Part shown: positions 27,127 through 36,500 of the stretch, piece by piece | How the letters are laid out: every line of letters begins with the position of its first letter | Numbering within the stretch: position 1 is the stretch's first letter | Assembly (NCBI RefSeq): GCF_013343235.1 | Contig: NZ_CP040094.1 | Location: forward strand, 5,947,001-6,011,000 | Origin: Nostoc sp. TCL240-02 | GTDB lineage: Bacteria; Cyanobacteriota; Cyanobacteriia; Cyanobacteriales; Nostocaceae | DNA: 64,000 nt | Reading direction: 5' to 3' | Position numbers and translations under genes: made by a program | Notes under the pieces: model-generated | The model's input: only the letters and a program-made list of their open reading frames with translations | Database searches by the model: none | What the model was told of the DNA's origin: nothing

Positions 27127-27360
27127 CTATTCTTCGCTTAATGTTTCAATCAACAAATCCACCTGCTGCTGTCGCTGCTGCAAAAAACTTTCACACTGAC
27201 GTAAATACTCAACAGCACTTGCAAATTGGTCAAACACTGCTTCTAATTCTAACTCACCCGCCTCAATACGAGTAATAATTCCCTCTATTTCAGCAACCTT
27301 CGCCTCATAATTCCAACCTTCCATCGAATCAGAACTAGAAGCACTTTTACGTTTAACCAT
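27127..27360 (-). CDS. xseB: Exodeoxyribonuclease VII small subunit
   Basis: The 77-residue protein matches Xse[21 protein letters not shown], then [20 protein letters not shown] and a coiled Gln-rich tail. The short helical subunit binds the coiled coil of XseA to form ExoVII, which degrades single-stranded DNA processively from both ends. It lies 48 bp downstream of xseA on the same strand, so they form an operon. A short GTAGCCTGCGGCAAGCCGCTACGC repeat-like palindrome lies in that gap and extends into the xseA stop region. Confidence 0.93.
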   Translation of the reverse strand: MVKRKSASSSDSMEGWNYEAKVAEIEGIITRIEAGELELEAVFDQFASAVEYLRQCESFLQQRQQQVDLLIETLSEE

Positions 27361-27408
27361 TAATCTCTCCGTGTCCTCTTCACCTCTGTGGTAGCCTGCG
27401 GCAAGCCG

Positions 27409-28647
27409 CTACGCATCTATGTTTACTTCCATAACCTTCACTTTAACCCCACCCTGCCCCAACTGAATCAACAAATCTTCTCCCACAGCCAACTCCCTCG
27501 CCGAACGAGCGATCGCTCCATCTTCCCTTCTCACCACCGCATAACCACGCTGCAATACGGCTTTCGGGTCAAGAGTTGCCAACTTTTGCCGTAATAATTC
27601 TAAATGCTGCCTTGCTTGCTGCGATCGCCCCGTCGTAATTTGCACCAAATGCTGACGCTTCCAAGTTAGCTTTTCCACCTCCTGCTGCACTTGCCGATCT
27701 AACCGCAAACGTCGCAAACGATTCCGTAATCCTTGCAGTTTATTGTCAGCATTTTCCCAAGAGTCATGCACCGCCTCATATAAAGCCGCAACTCGCTGCC
27801 GATGCTCATTATACAACTCTGAAAGTGCTGGTACAACTCTTTCTGCTGCCGCCGTGGGTGTATGCACACAGACATCTGCAACTAAATCCGCCAAAGATTC
27901 ATCTCTTTGATGGCCGATACCAGTAATTACCGGAATAGAACAACTAGCAAGCGATCGCACCACTCGTTCATCATTAAAACAAGCCAACTCTTCCACCGCG
28001 CCACCACCCCGCGATAAAATTACCACTTCGGCGCGGCCATCTTTTTCCACTCGCTCAATTGCTTTGACGATAGATTCTGGTGCTTGCTCACCTTGTACTG
28101 TCGCCGGAGAAAATAAAACGTGTAAACCTGGATACCTTTGCTTGAGGGTTTTTTGAATATCACCCCAAGCAGCAGCCGTTGGGGAAGTGACAATAGCGAT
28201 CGTTTGAGGGTGGATGGGGAGCGATCGCTTTCTTTGCGCGTCGAACAATCCCTCAGCCAGCAAGCGATTTTTTAGTTGTTGATACCGCAACGCCTGTAAA
28301 CCAACACCAGCAGGTAAAGTCTGCCAAACTGATAATTGATACTCTCCCCGTTGCGGATATAGGCGAATACTACCCAAAATAATTATTTGCTCGCCTGCAA
28401 CTGGCATTTGGGCGAGTTTTGGCAATTGGCTATTCCATACCACACATTTAATTCCGGCGGTGCGATCGGTATCTTGCAGCGTAAAAAATAAACCACTGCG
28501 ATGGTGGTTAGCACTGGAAACTTCGCCAGTTACCCAAACTTGCCGCAATTGTTCATCTTGCTCTAACAGCAAGCGAATATAGTCAGTTAATCCAGATACT
28601 GAAAGCGCTGTATCGAGAATCAGAGAGTCGGGAAGGTCGAAAGTCAT
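27409..28647 (-). CDS. xseA: Exodeoxyribonuclease VII large subunit
   Basis: The product (about 412 residues) begins with an OB-fold (YIRLLLEQDEQLRQVWVTGE, GLFFTLQD). The catalytic core follows, with RYQQLKNRLLAEGLFD, IAIVTSPTAAAWGDIQ, VVILSRGGGAVEELACFND and ITGIGHQRDESLADLVAD. A long coiled coil and a C-terminal LQRGYAVVRREDG strand complete the family layout. It is the nuclease subunit of ExoVII, used in repair of single-stranded ends. ATG 28647 is preferred to the TTG one codon earlier. Stop and intergenic bases contain a small repeat (GCTACGC). Confidence 0.95.
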   Translation of the reverse strand: MTFDLPDSLILDTALSVSGLTDYIRLLLEQDEQLRQVWVTGEVSSANHHRSGLFFTLQDTDRTAGIKCVVWNSQLPKLAQMPVAGEQIIILGSIRLYPQRGEYQLSVWQTLPAGVGLQALRYQQLKNRLLAEGLFDAQRKRSLPIHPQTIAIVTSPTAAAWGDIQKTLKQRYPGLHVLFSPATVQGEQAPESIVKAIERVEKDGRAEVVILSRGGGAVEELACFNDERVVRSLASCSIPVITGIGHQRDESLADLVADVCVHTPTAAAERVVPALSELYNEHRQRVAALYEAVHDSWENADNKLQGLRNRLRRLRLDRQVQQEVEKLTWKRQHLVQITTGRSQQARQHLELLRQKLATLDPKAVLQRGYAVVRREDGAIARSARELAVGEDLLIQLGQGGVKVKVMEVNIDA

Positions 28648-28707
28648 CAAAGATGCCTGAAAGCATTAGTGCTGGAGAGATTCTAGCATTTTAATGAAAA
28701 CCAAAGT

Positions 28708-28986
28708 TTAACCCAGTAAACGCTTTAATCTTTTGTAGACATCATCATTGCGCTTACCGACTAAAATCACTTCTATTAAATCGCGATCGGGAAAATACCT
28801 GTAAACAATTCGATATTCACCACTATCAACTCGATATAAACCCTGATAAGCAGATAGCTGCTCACTATCAGTTGGTAAAGGCTCAACATTCAAAGCCAAA
28901 ACCTTTTTTGCAATCTGTGCTGCTATTTTAGGCTGTAAACCGTTCAGAAAATCAAGAACAGTTGCTAGACCATCAAGCTTCGCCAT
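28708..28986 (-). CDS. RelE/ParE-superfamily toxin
   Basis: The 92-residue protein matches the RelE-like family: N-terminal helices (VLDFLNGLQPKIAAQIAKKV), the YRVDSGEYRIVYRYF beta strands typical of RelE-type mRNA endonucleases, IEVILVGKRNDDVYKRL near the end and a basic tail. Such toxins cleave mRNA at the ribosome. It overlaps the end of the upstream Phd-like gene by 14 bp, the usual antitoxin-first order. Both genes look intact. It sits 60 bp upstream of xseA on the same strand. Confidence 0.88.
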   Translation of the reverse strand: MAKLDGLATVLDFLNGLQPKIAAQIAKKVLALNVEPLPTDSEQLSAYQGLYRVDSGEYRIVYRYFPDRDLIEVILVGKRNDDVYKRLKRLLG

Positions 28987-29248
28987 TAGCTAAATGCTCT
29001 AATGCAGATATAAAAGCCTCTGTACCAATCATTTTAGACTGACTCAGAGCAACTTCAGCAGCTTGACCAAAAACCATATCCTCTGATTCTTCCAGCCGAT
29101 TAATTAATTTTTGGTAGCTCTCTGCTGAGATAATCACGTGACTAAACCGTGATTGCTTAGTTAGTAGAACTGACTCAGTAGCAGCCTTATCAAAAACCTC
29201 ACCGTGTTTGTTACGAGCATCTGTGAGAGTATAGGTCTGCATAGACAT
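28973..29248 (-). CDS. Phd/YefM-family antitoxin
   Basis: The 91-residue protein starts MSMQTYTLTDARNKHGEVFD and has VLLTKQSRFSHVIISAESYQ, the N-terminal DNA-binding fold of Phd/YefM antitoxins. A C-terminal acidic and helical part that should wrap the toxin follows. It is the first gene of a two-gene operon with the RelE-like toxin. Such antitoxins repress their own promoter, expected just upstream of 29248; I could not define the operator by eye. Confidence 0.88.
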   Translation of the reverse strand: MSMQTYTLTDARNKHGEVFDKAATESVLLTKQSRFSHVIISAESYQKLINRLEESEDMVFGQAAEVALSQSKMIGTEAFISALEHLANGEA

Positions 29249-29744
29249 TTTGACTATATTTTAGCAGATAAATCTTCTCATCTCAATTCTGGCTTTACAG
29301 AACTTGCTGCTTGTTTATGTAAATGGAGTAGAGAAGAATTCAGCAATCTACTACCCTAAAAGCTTTCTACATCAATCCCAACCCAATGAAGTTGCTGTAG
29401 ATGATATGCTGATTGGCATGGAGGCGATCGCTCCTAATTTAGCAACCCCTGCAAATGCTCACGAGTACGGTTCTACTGACAGGGTTGTTTAGGTAATTTA
29501 TTTTTTCTTTGAAAACCCTTGCTTACCTAGCCAAAAAAAGCTATCTCTGAATGCAAGTTGGTATCATTGTGCAAAACTACCCTAATCTGGTAGCGATCGA
29601 GTTACGATCTTGTCACACCCTTTTTTGATTTGAGAAGTCCTATTCCAGAATTTTCTGGTTAAAATAGTATATCTGTTCTACTCAAGCTCCGAAACCAACA
29701 CTCCTTAAAACCATATATTTAGATTAGAGGCATTAGAGGCAGAA
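29249..29744. other. Intergenic region upstream of recA
   Basis: The 496 bp between the antitoxin gene and recA contain the two divergent promoters. A 62-codon frame (29304-29492) has no family signature or good ribosome site and is not called. A LexA-like box is at 29666-29679. Confidence 0.5.
29666..29679 (+). promoter_or_regulatory. Candidate LexA box of recA
   Basis: AGTATATCTGTTCT matches the cyanobacterial LexA consensus RGTACNNNDGTWCB at 13 of 14 positions (AGTAT in place of AGTAC). It lies 66 bp before the recA start, where a promoter operator is expected. The match is seen in the sequence; repression by LexA is inferred. Confidence 0.6.
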
Positions 29745-30824
29745 ATGGCTATCAACACCGATACTTCCGGCAAGCAAAAAGCACTGACTATGGTGCTAAA
29801 CCAGATTGAGCGCAGCTTTGGTAAAGGGGCAATCATGCGCCTGGGCGATGCTACCCGGATGCGGGTGGAAACAATTTCTAGTGGAGCGCTTACCCTAGAT
29901 TTAGCATTGGGTGGTGGTTTACCCAAGGGGCGGGTAATAGAAATTTATGGGCCGGAAAGTTCCGGTAAGACTACAGTAGCGCTACATGCGCTCGCCGAAG
30001 TGCAAAGAAATGGCGGTATTGCTGCCTTTGTTGATGCTGAACACGCCCTAGACCCTACTTATGCTGCTGCATTGGGTGTAGATATTGACAATTTGCTGAT
30101 TTCTCAACCTGACACAGGCGAATCAGCTTTGGAAATTGTCGATCAGCTTGTGCGTTCTGCTGCGGTTGATATTGTAGTCATTGATTCAGTAGCAGCACTG
30201 GTTCCCCGTGCTGAAATTGAAGGCGATATGGGTGATGCCCACGTTGGTCTGCAAGCGCGATTAATGAGCCAAGCCCTACGTAAGATTACTGGCAATATTG
30301 GTAAATCTGGTTGTACTGTAATTTTCATCAACCAGTTGCGGCAAAAAATTGGTGTTACTTATGGTAGCCCAGAAACGACTACTGGCGGTAACGCATTGAA
30401 ATTTTACGCTTCGGTGCGCTTGGATATTCGGCGAATTCAAACCTTGAAAAAAGGTACTGATGAATTTGGTAATCGCGTTAAAGTCAAAGTCGCCAAAAAT
30501 AAAGTAGCGCCGCCTTTCAGAATAGCGGAATTTGACATTATTTTTGGTAAAGGTATTTCTACTTTGGGTTGTGTGATTGACTTAGCAGAAGAAACTGGCA
30601 TTATTATCCGCAAAGGAGCTTGGTATAGTTACAACGGCGATAATATCTCCCAAGGACGAGACAACGCCATTAAGTATCTAGAAGAAAAGCCTGAATTCGC
30701 TGAAGAAATTAAGAAACTGGTGCGTGAAAAGCTAGATAAAGGCGCTGTTGTTTCTGCTAACTCTGTAGCTAAAACCAGTGAAGAAGATGAAGAGGAAGAT
30801 GTCGATTTAGAACCAGAAGAATAA
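29745..30824 (+). CDS. recA: RecA recombinase
   Basis: The 359-residue protein is a typical bacterial Rec[12 protein letters not shown], the Walker [19 protein letters not shown], the Walker [15 protein letters not shown], the L2 loop [20 protein letters not shown] and [13 protein letters not shown]. The C-terminal tail is strongly acidic ([15 protein letters not shown]), as usual, and tunes DNA binding. It forms filaments on single-stranded DNA for strand exchange and stimulates LexA cleavage. ATG 29745 follows AGAGGCAGAA. A strong terminator follows, so it is monocistronic. Confidence 0.98.
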   Translation: MAINTDTSGKQKALTMVLNQIERSFGKGAIMRLGDATRMRVETISSGALTLDLALGGGLPKGRVIEIYGPESSGKTTVALHALAEVQRNGGIAAFVDAEHALDPTYAAALGVDIDNLLISQPDTGESALEIVDQLVRSAAVDIVVIDSVAALVPRAEIEGDMGDAHVGLQARLMSQALRKITGNIGKSGCTVIFINQLRQKIGVTYGSPETTTGGNALKFYASVRLDIRRIQTLKKGTDEFGNRVKVKVAKNKVAPPFRIAEFDIIFGKGISTLGCVIDLAEETGIIIRKGAWYSYNGDNISQGRDNAIKYLEEKPEFAEEIKKLVREKLDKGAVVSANSVAKTSEEDEEEDVDLEPEE

Positions 30825-30862
30825 GGAATGTGGATTTATTAATCTGCAATTTTGAATATGTA

Positions 30863-30898
30863 GTGGGTTACAAAAATAGCTAACCCACTTTCTTTTTG
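30863..30898 (+). terminator. Rho-independent terminator of recA
   Basis: GTGGGTTA (30863-30870) pairs perfectly with TAACCCAC (30881-30888), followed by TTTCTTTTTG. It lies 38 bp after the recA stop. Confidence 0.88.
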
Positions 30899-30950
30899 TA
30901 AAGGATTGATCGGTTATTCGTTAGGCATTTCTAGTTCTAATCAGGTAAAA

Positions 30951-30986
30951 GTAGGGGCACAACAATGTTAATTGTTGTGTTCCTAC
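30951..30986. repeat. Palindromic dispersed repeat next to the IS5-type element
   Basis: GTAGGGGCACAACAAT pairs with ATTGTTGTGTTCCTAC (14 of 16) around a 4-base loop. The GTAGGGGCA arm is a common Nostoc spacer repeat, also seen at 18170-18190 and about 37238-37265. The insertion sequence begins 10 bp further on. Confidence 0.65.
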
Positions 30987-30996
30987 GAATTATATA

Positions 30997-31930
30997 GAAC
31001 CCATTTGACATCTTTTACTGTATTGAAGTAGAGTGACGGCAAAAGACATATCCAGCAGCCATGCCGTACTCTAGCAGCCTAACAGACGAAGAATGGGAAA
31101 TTCTCGAACCCCTACTGCCGACTATATTGCCTGCTAAGAAACAGACTAGACCCGCCAACTGGACAAAAAGAGAACTCTTAGATGGCATCTTCTATCAACT
31201 AAAGAATGGCTGCAATTGGGAAGACTTACCCAAGGACTTGCCCCCCTACTCGACTGTATATTGGCATTACAAGCAGTGGCGGGCCAAAGGAGTGATAGAA
31301 GAATTGATGAGAGTTTTACATGGACGAGTGCGTGAACAGGTAAAAAAAAAGCTAAGTGGACGACGCTGATAATTATCGACTCTCAAGCGGTGAAAAACAC
31401 CTGTAATGCGAGTATTACATCGAAAGGGTATTGTTTCTACTTTCTCGACAAATGGCATTAAAAGACATCTAGCCGTTGATACCCTGGGGTTTCCCTTCTT
31501 TACTCATTGCACTAAAGCAAATGTATCTGATGATAGGGGTTTGATTGAGATGTTGACTAAAAACATTGATTATTTCCAGTCAAAACCCGTCAATATTCCC
31601 AAAATCACCATTCTGCTAGACCACGGTTATCACCCTGAGTATTTGAGGGAGGAGCTAGAAAAAGTTTATCCCCAAATGATGACGAAAATCAGGTTTGAAC
31701 TTTCGGCAAAACCATCAAAACAACAAAACAAAGAATTAGGGAAATCTGGGTTTGTTCCGGTTGCCGCGAGGTGGGTAATTGAACGGTCAAATGCTTGGAT
31801 TGAGAGATGCAAAATTCTCGTTAAGAACTTTGAGAGAACTCTAGATAATGCAACTGCCAAGGTTAATCTTTGTTTCATTCGGCTAATGCTTCAGAGGCTT
31901 GCAGCCTCTTCTTAGATGTCAAATGGGTTC
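30997..31930 (+). mobile_element. IS5-family insertion sequence with a damaged transposase
   Basis: The 934-bp element has perfect 17-bp terminal inverted repeats, GAACCCATTTGACATCT at the left end and its complement at the right. The flanks read TATATA on both sides; because the site is AT-repetitive the exact target duplication (2-6 bp) cannot be fixed. It carries one rightward transposase broken over several frames. It sits between recA and the FHA gene and interrupts nothing recognisable. Confidence 0.85.
31061..31915 (+). pseudogene. IS5-type DDE transposase needing two frame changes
   Basis: The first frame (31061-31369) encodes the N-terminal helix domain MPYSSSLTDEEWEILEPLLP...VYWHYKQWRAKGV. 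The catalytic first Asp (IIDSQAVKNTCNAS, near 31372-31413) is in the -1 frame. The rest (NGIKRHLAVDTLGFP, ILLDHGYHPEYL, WVIERSNAWIERCK) is back in the original frame to 31915. The first shift lies at a run of nine A (31342-31350) and could be programmed slippage, as in related elements. The second shift near 31440 has no slippery site and leaves the middle frame with TAA. This copy is therefore probably inactive. Confidence 0.8.
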
Positions 31931-31985
31931 TATATATTTCACCCAATTGAAAATTATGGCAATTTTCAATTTTTTAACTGTGATT

Positions 31986-32693
31986 TTATGGTATTTGTCT
32001 GCTAAAAAAGCGGTCTAAAATTTCTGATTTCTGTTCTGAACTGAAGTTGTCATAATAATGTTCAAGCTTCTCAAATAATCGGGAATTTCGGAAAATCTCT
32101 AAATTCTCATCTACTTTCTGTTTATCACGCGGAAAAGAAAGTATTTCTACTTGATTGTCATTTTTACGATGCACAAGCTGCATCAATAACTCCATTGCTA
32201 CAGTTGGCAAAACACGGCACGTATAATTTACAAAAAAATTAAAAGTCATATTGCCTAGACGGATGCGATCGCCATCTTCGAGCTTGATCGGTGCTAAAGC
32301 GCGATCGCCATTCACAAATGAGCCATTGGTACTGTTGAAGTCTATGAAGTAGAAGCCTTGATCGTCAATATATTGAATAGCCGCGTGACGACGAGACATA
32401 TAGTTATCAGCAATGCAAATACCACTGTTCTGATTACGACCTATTGTCCATATCTGCTGTGACTGTCGTAAACTTTGGGTCTGATTGTCACACAAATTAG
32501 TCATCAAATAAACAGTAGACCTATCCACTACACCATGTACGTAACGTACCTTCATCTTTCTCAACGACGGTTGGGATAGGTTTTCTAGCTGAAGAATTTC
32601 ATCTAGAAGGCTGCTGTGGTGTTCATACAATTTAAGGAATACTTGATATAAAGTTAATCGCCGTTCTATTTCTGTTTGTGCAAAGTCAGCCAT
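31986..32693 (-). CDS. FHA-domain protein
   Basis: The product has an N-terminal helical region (MADFAQTEIERRLTLYQVFL, then LLDEILQLENL). An FHA domain follows (WTIGRNQNSGICIADNYMSR, RRHAAI, FIDFNSTNGSFVNG and EDGDRIRLG), which binds phosphothreonine peptides. A C-terminal helical part of about 70 residues completes it. The frame opens further up to ATG 32786, but the extra 31 residues have no family look, so I prefer the start at 32693; neither has a strong ribosome site. It lies near the Ser/Thr kinase gene on the same strand, a possible source of its phospho-ligand. Confidence 0.85.
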   Translation of the reverse strand: MADFAQTEIERRLTLYQVFLKLYEHHSSLLDEILQLENLSQPSLRKMKVRYVHGVVDRSTVYLMTNLCDNQTQSLRQSQQIWTIGRNQNSGICIADNYMSRRHAAIQYIDDQGFYFIDFNSTNGSFVNGDRALAPIKLEDGDRIRLGNMTFNFFVNYTCRVLPTVAMELLMQLVHRKNDNQVEILSFPRDKQKVDENLEIFRNSRLFEKLEHYYDNFSSEQKSEILDRFFSRQIP

Positions 32694-32786
32694 GATATAT
32701 AAACCTTGTATTGCCTGATTTCGGTTGTGACTATTCTGCTTCAGCCCACAATCAGGGATAATTAATTTTTTACTTTCTGCTGCCAT

Positions 32787-33297
32787 CTGAAAACTTGAGT
32801 GGCTTAAGAACGTTAGATTTTACAGCTTTTACTTACCAGAACCCCTGTCGTTTATAGCAATAAAAAGCATATAAATACTAAGGAAAAACTATTGTGATGC
32901 TTTATTGTTTATTGTAAATAATCATTTGTTATTTGTAACAGATGATTATTATAAAGATTTGATTAAGAATTGCCAATCATCACCGTTGCCAATCATTACC
33001 GTATTTTTGCTAGATAATGGGATATTTCTTAATATTTGCAAGAGTGATGGCTATCGAGCAAAGCAACTATAAAAATTCTGAGCTGTTCATGATAAACCAA
33101 TACGCACTCTGAATAAATCTAAGTTTTATCAAGAAAAATAAGAGTTAATTTAATTTATCAAGCCAAAAAGGAAATCGAAGCCTTGTGAAACAATACAGTT
33201 TCAACTAAGACTTGCTCCTCTTGAAACCTGATTAAAAAGTAGGGAAATAGTCTGGAAGCCAGTGGCTTGCTCCGGCTCCAAAATCTCAACTTTCAAC
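32787..33297. other. 511-bp intergenic region, no gene seen
   Basis: The region between the kinase 3' end and the FHA gene is AT-rich. GTTGCCAATCA-like direct repeats (ATTGCCAATCATCACCGT and GTTGCCAATCATTACCGT) occur side by side at about 32969-33002. No open frame or hairpin with a U tract stands out. Confidence 0.45.
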
Positions 33298-34902
33298 TTA
33301 CAATAAGCCTCGTTTACCATTGGGGCGGATGGTCATCCAATTTGTTTTTGCTAGTGCTAGCTGCTCATCAGAAATCTTGGCACTAGTGAGATTAGCACCA
33401 CATAGATTAGCTCCTCGCAGGTTAGCATTGCTGAGATAAGCATTACTGAGGTCTGCACCTCGCAGGTCTGCCCCTTCTAAATCAGCATGGTTAAAGTATG
33501 CTTTAGTCAAATTAGCATCTTTGAGATTTGCTTTACTAAGGCTGGCTCTGCCAAAGTCACTATTGTGAAGATTAGCTCCCTGGAGGTTAGTTTTTTGGAA
33601 TTGAGTGGAATGGAAATTTGTTCCTGATAAGTCAGCACCTTGGAGGTTCAACAAACTTAAATTGTGAAGAGCAAAATCTCGTCTTCCCTTTTGATAGGCG
33701 GTTAACAAACTTTTGGTATCTAACTTACGCTCAACTTTAGAAATTTGAACTTGTGAACCATTACTGTTGCTGTTAGCTAAAGTGGTTGATTTGCCCATCC
33801 CAGAACCGTGGTGTGATCCAGCAGCTTCTGCTGCCTTAGCTCGTCTGGCACGAATTGCTGCCGCTACTTGTGCCACTCCTGCACTGGTGGCAGCAACAGA
33901 AGAGTTGTTACATAAAACAGCAGAATTTTCCAGGTAGTTGTGTGTTCGCTCTTTAGACCCAGTATCTGATTTAATCAGTAAACCCTTTGCTAAACTTTCT
34001 AAGTATGGTTCTATTTCCAATGCTCTAAGAACTTCTGCGGCTGACTGATAGCGATTACGTACAGAAACCTCTAACATCTTTCGTAATACATTGCTCAAGT
34101 GATCGCTCACTTGCACAAGTTGCTCCCATATCATCTCGCCAGTGTTGGGATTGTAATCTAAATCTTTAGGAGTTTTGCTAGTCAGTAAATAAATACATGT
34201 CACCCCCAGAGCATAAATATCACTGGCATAGACTGGACGCATAGCCATTTGCTCTGGAGGTGCAAAACCAGGAGTACCAATCGCATAAGCAGTTAATGCT
34301 GTTTGCCCTGATTGACTGATCGCGCCTTGGGTGACTTGGTTTTTGACGGCACCAAAGTCGATAAGTACCATCCTGGCATCTTGAGTGCGACGAATTAAGT
34401 TGGCTGGCTTGATATCACGATGGATCACCTTTTGCTCGTGGATGTATTGGAGGAGTGGTAGAATCTCGCTTAAGAATTGCTTAACTCCAGTTTCGGTCAA
34501 AATGCCGTTAAGTTTGATCTCCTCCTGCAATGTATCACCACTGATATATTCTTGAACTAAGTAGAATTGTTCATGATCTTCAAAATAGTCTAGCAACCTT
34601 GGTACTTGGGGATGATTGCCAATCTTACCTAGAGTTTTGGCTTCTCGTTCAAAGAGTTCTCTGGCCATCTGTAAAACGTGTGGGGCGCTTCCTGATGGGC
34701 GTAATTGTTTGATTACGCAACTCGGTTCTCCTGGTAAGCCTTGATCATTGGCTAAGAAGGTTGCTCCAAAGCCACCTTGACCTAATGGTTTGATCACCTG
34801 ATAGCGATCGCGCAACAGTAGTTGCGAGCCACAAGACTGACAACTTTGGCTATTTACCAAATTTTCTGGATTGGGACAGATAGGATTTAAGCAGTAGCTC
34901 AT
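33298..34902 (-). CDS. SpkB-like Ser/Thr protein kinase with pentapeptide repeats
   Basis: The 534-residue protein starts with a cysteine cluster (Cys4, Cys9, Cys21, Cys24; SCQSCG), likely a zinc ribbon. A Hanks-type kinase domain follows: LGQGGFGATF (about 40-49), Lys65 in CVIKQL, VIHRDIKPANLI, VLIDFGAVK, GTPGFAPPEQ and a DIYALGVTCIYLL segment. A linker rich in Ala/Ser/Asn separates it from a C-terminal stack of A(D/N)LXX pentapeptide repeats (about 415-510, for example LQGADLSGTNF and DLEGADLRGADLSNAYLSNA). This layout is that of Synechocystis SpkB. No transmembrane segment is seen. Confidence 0.92.
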   Translation of the reverse strand: MSYCLNPICPNPENLVNSQSCQSCGSQLLLRDRYQVIKPLGQGGFGATFLANDQGLPGEPSCVIKQLRPSGSAPHVLQMARELFEREAKTLGKIGNHPQVPRLLDYFEDHEQFYLVQEYISGDTLQEEIKLNGILTETGVKQFLSEILPLLQYIHEQKVIHRDIKPANLIRRTQDARMVLIDFGAVKNQVTQGAISQSGQTALTAYAIGTPGFAPPEQMAMRPVYASDIYALGVTCIYLLTSKTPKDLDYNPNTGEMIWEQLVQVSDHLSNVLRKMLEVSVRNRYQSAAEVLRALEIEPYLESLAKGLLIKSDTGSKERTHNYLENSAVLCNNSSVAATSAGVAQVAAAIRARRAKAAEAAGSHHGSGMGKSTTLANSNSNGSQVQISKVERKLDTKSLLTAYQKGRRDFALHNLSLLNLQGADLSGTNFHSTQFQKTNLQGANLHNSDFGRASLSKANLKDANLTKAYFNHADLEGADLRGADLSNAYLSNANLRGANLCGANLTSAKISDEQLALAKTNWMTIRPNGKRGLL

Positions 34903-35305
34903 GCACTGTCAACTCGCTGCACGAATAATCACGGGGAGCGTTACACTCTCTTTCAATTATTTAGACATTAATCAATTCTTGCCAGGTAATTTTTGCTGGA
35001 AATCCTTTGAAGAGTTCCTAAAGTTTACCTGGTATTACGTAAATAGTCGCAAAAATAATGCAATTGATTATACTTTTATTAATAAATGTTTGAGTTATTT
35101 GTTTACATTGCTAGAACAGGGTAAAGTCTCAGACTTTGAATCCAAAATCCCAGTTGCACTCGAAACACACCAAAGTTGCCATCCAAGATTCAATCAAAAT
35201 TGGTATTAGAGGGCAGTGCCCATCCTACAAAAATCGCTGTAGGATTTTGGATGCCCGAATTTGGAGGCAATTTAGAATTATCTCCATTAGTTTTTAACAG
35301 ACTAA
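34903..35305. other. 403-bp intergenic region with repeat fragments
   Basis: It lies between the kinase start and the end of the synthase gene. It holds AATCCAAAATCCCAGTTGC spacer-type sequence (about 35140) and a hairpin of CATCCTACAAAAATC with GATTTTGGATG-like arms (about 35220-35265). A 102-codon rightward frame here has no family match and ends in repeat DNA; I do not call it. Confidence 0.45.
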
Positions 35306-36136
35306 TTAGCTGGCTTTCATATTCACACTAATTAGCTGTTCGATAAGTGCAAAAACATCACTGCGGCTGAGTTTCTCTTTACCATTAGCAAGAGCATCAA
35401 GGGTGCCATTAGCCAAGGTTAAGGGAATTTGGCAAAAATCTAAGGCTGGGCCGGTAGGAAGGTCTTTGGTGTAAGCTTCTGCCAGAGCTAGATTGCGACG
35501 CGCATACTCTTGCATATTTTCCGCACTCCAGCCTTCTGGAAAAAAGTCTACCCCACGCCTTAAATCTTCAGTGTGGTTACGCAGGATATTAACTGCTTGC
35601 AAACCGCGACCAAACCCAATCGCCTGGGTACGGTTCGTTTGTGTTCCATCGTACCAAGTCCATAAGTCCGAAAGTAACAATCCCACTGCACCTGCAACCC
35701 CAAAGGTATAACGATCCAAATCAGATTCTGTATAAATTTTCCAGTTTCTTTCTGCCCAGTAAGCCATTCGGTCTGACATTGCAGCAGTGGCATCCCAAAT
35801 TCGAGGTGCAATAGTCTCAGGTGCTAGTAGCAACCATTCTCTAATTCTCAGAGTGACTTCTTCTAAGGTATTTTCATACCCATTAAATCCTGTAAAGAAA
35901 GCCTCTACTGCGAAGCCATCAACCCCTGCCTGTAATGTCAGGCTAATGCTTCTTAACAGCTTTGCTTTAGTCGCATTATCTATTTCGGGATGATCTTCAA
36001 TTTCATCAATGGCACGCATACACAAATATGCTGATGCTACTGCTTCTTGTAATCCTGGCGGTAAAAGACTAATTGGGATATAAAAAGTTCGGCTAGTTTC
36101 CTTGAGGATTTGCAATGCATCTCTACGTAAATTCAT
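35306..36136 (-). CDS. Squalene/phytoene synthase-family protein
   Basis: The roughly 276-residue product has the trans-isoprenyl head-to-head synthase pattern: RTFYIPISLLPPGLQEAVAS, the first acidic motif RAIDEIED, YTFGVAGAVGLLLSDLW and the second motif NILRNHTEDLRRGVDFFPEG. The second motif has Asn where many phytoene synthases have Asp (NILRD). The family condenses two prenyl diphosphates to squalene or phytoene; which one applies cannot be decided here, though a squalene/hopanoid role is plausible. ATG 36136 is preferred because GGGGAGTGG precedes it and the family usually begins near MNLRRDAL. No isoprenoid gene is adjacent. Confidence 0.85.
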   Translation of the reverse strand: MNLRRDALQILKETSRTFYIPISLLPPGLQEAVASAYLCMRAIDEIEDHPEIDNATKAKLLRSISLTLQAGVDGFAVEAFFTGFNGYENTLEEVTLRIREWLLLAPETIAPRIWDATAAMSDRMAYWAERNWKIYTESDLDRYTFGVAGAVGLLLSDLWTWYDGTQTNRTQAIGFGRGLQAVNILRNHTEDLRRGVDFFPEGWSAENMQEYARRNLALAEAYTKDLPTGPALDFCQIPLTLANGTLDALANGKEKLSRSDVFALIEQLISVNMKAS

Positions 36137-36500
36137 GTTTCCACTCCCCGATTGATTTTTGCACCACATGAAGTTTGCAGTTTTTTTGATGATACTGGAT
36201 ATAGTTTTAACTAAACCTTAAAAACTATAGACTATAAGATACGCTAGTATTTCATCTAAAAATTAATAGTTTTTGGTGTTGCAATTAACAAAACTCTCAA
36301 ATTTATCAAAGTCTAGTCTAGTATATAGGCTTTTGGTTGCAAAAATATCTAAGGTGTTGTTTGATATAGCTTTCATAAAGTTTTAGTGTAGATATAAAGA
36401 ATTATGCTAATATTTGGTTGATTAACATCAAATTTTCTCCATGAGCAAACATCCATTTTAAGGATTTATAAAGTGTTTTAAGTCTGCGTTAATCTGACTA
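36137..36500. other. Leader region of the synthase gene
   Basis: About 360 AT-rich bp between the synthase start and the FAD pseudogene. It must hold the synthase promoter; I see no operator, hairpin or coding sequence. Confidence 0.4.

Noticed and set aside
29304..29492. 62-codon frame upstream of recA
   Set aside because: No homology that I recognise, no ribosome site, and it lies in a promoter region.
34901..35209. 102-codon rightward frame opposite the SpkB-like start
   Set aside because: It has no family signature or ribosome site, and its end is made of spacer-type repeat sequence.
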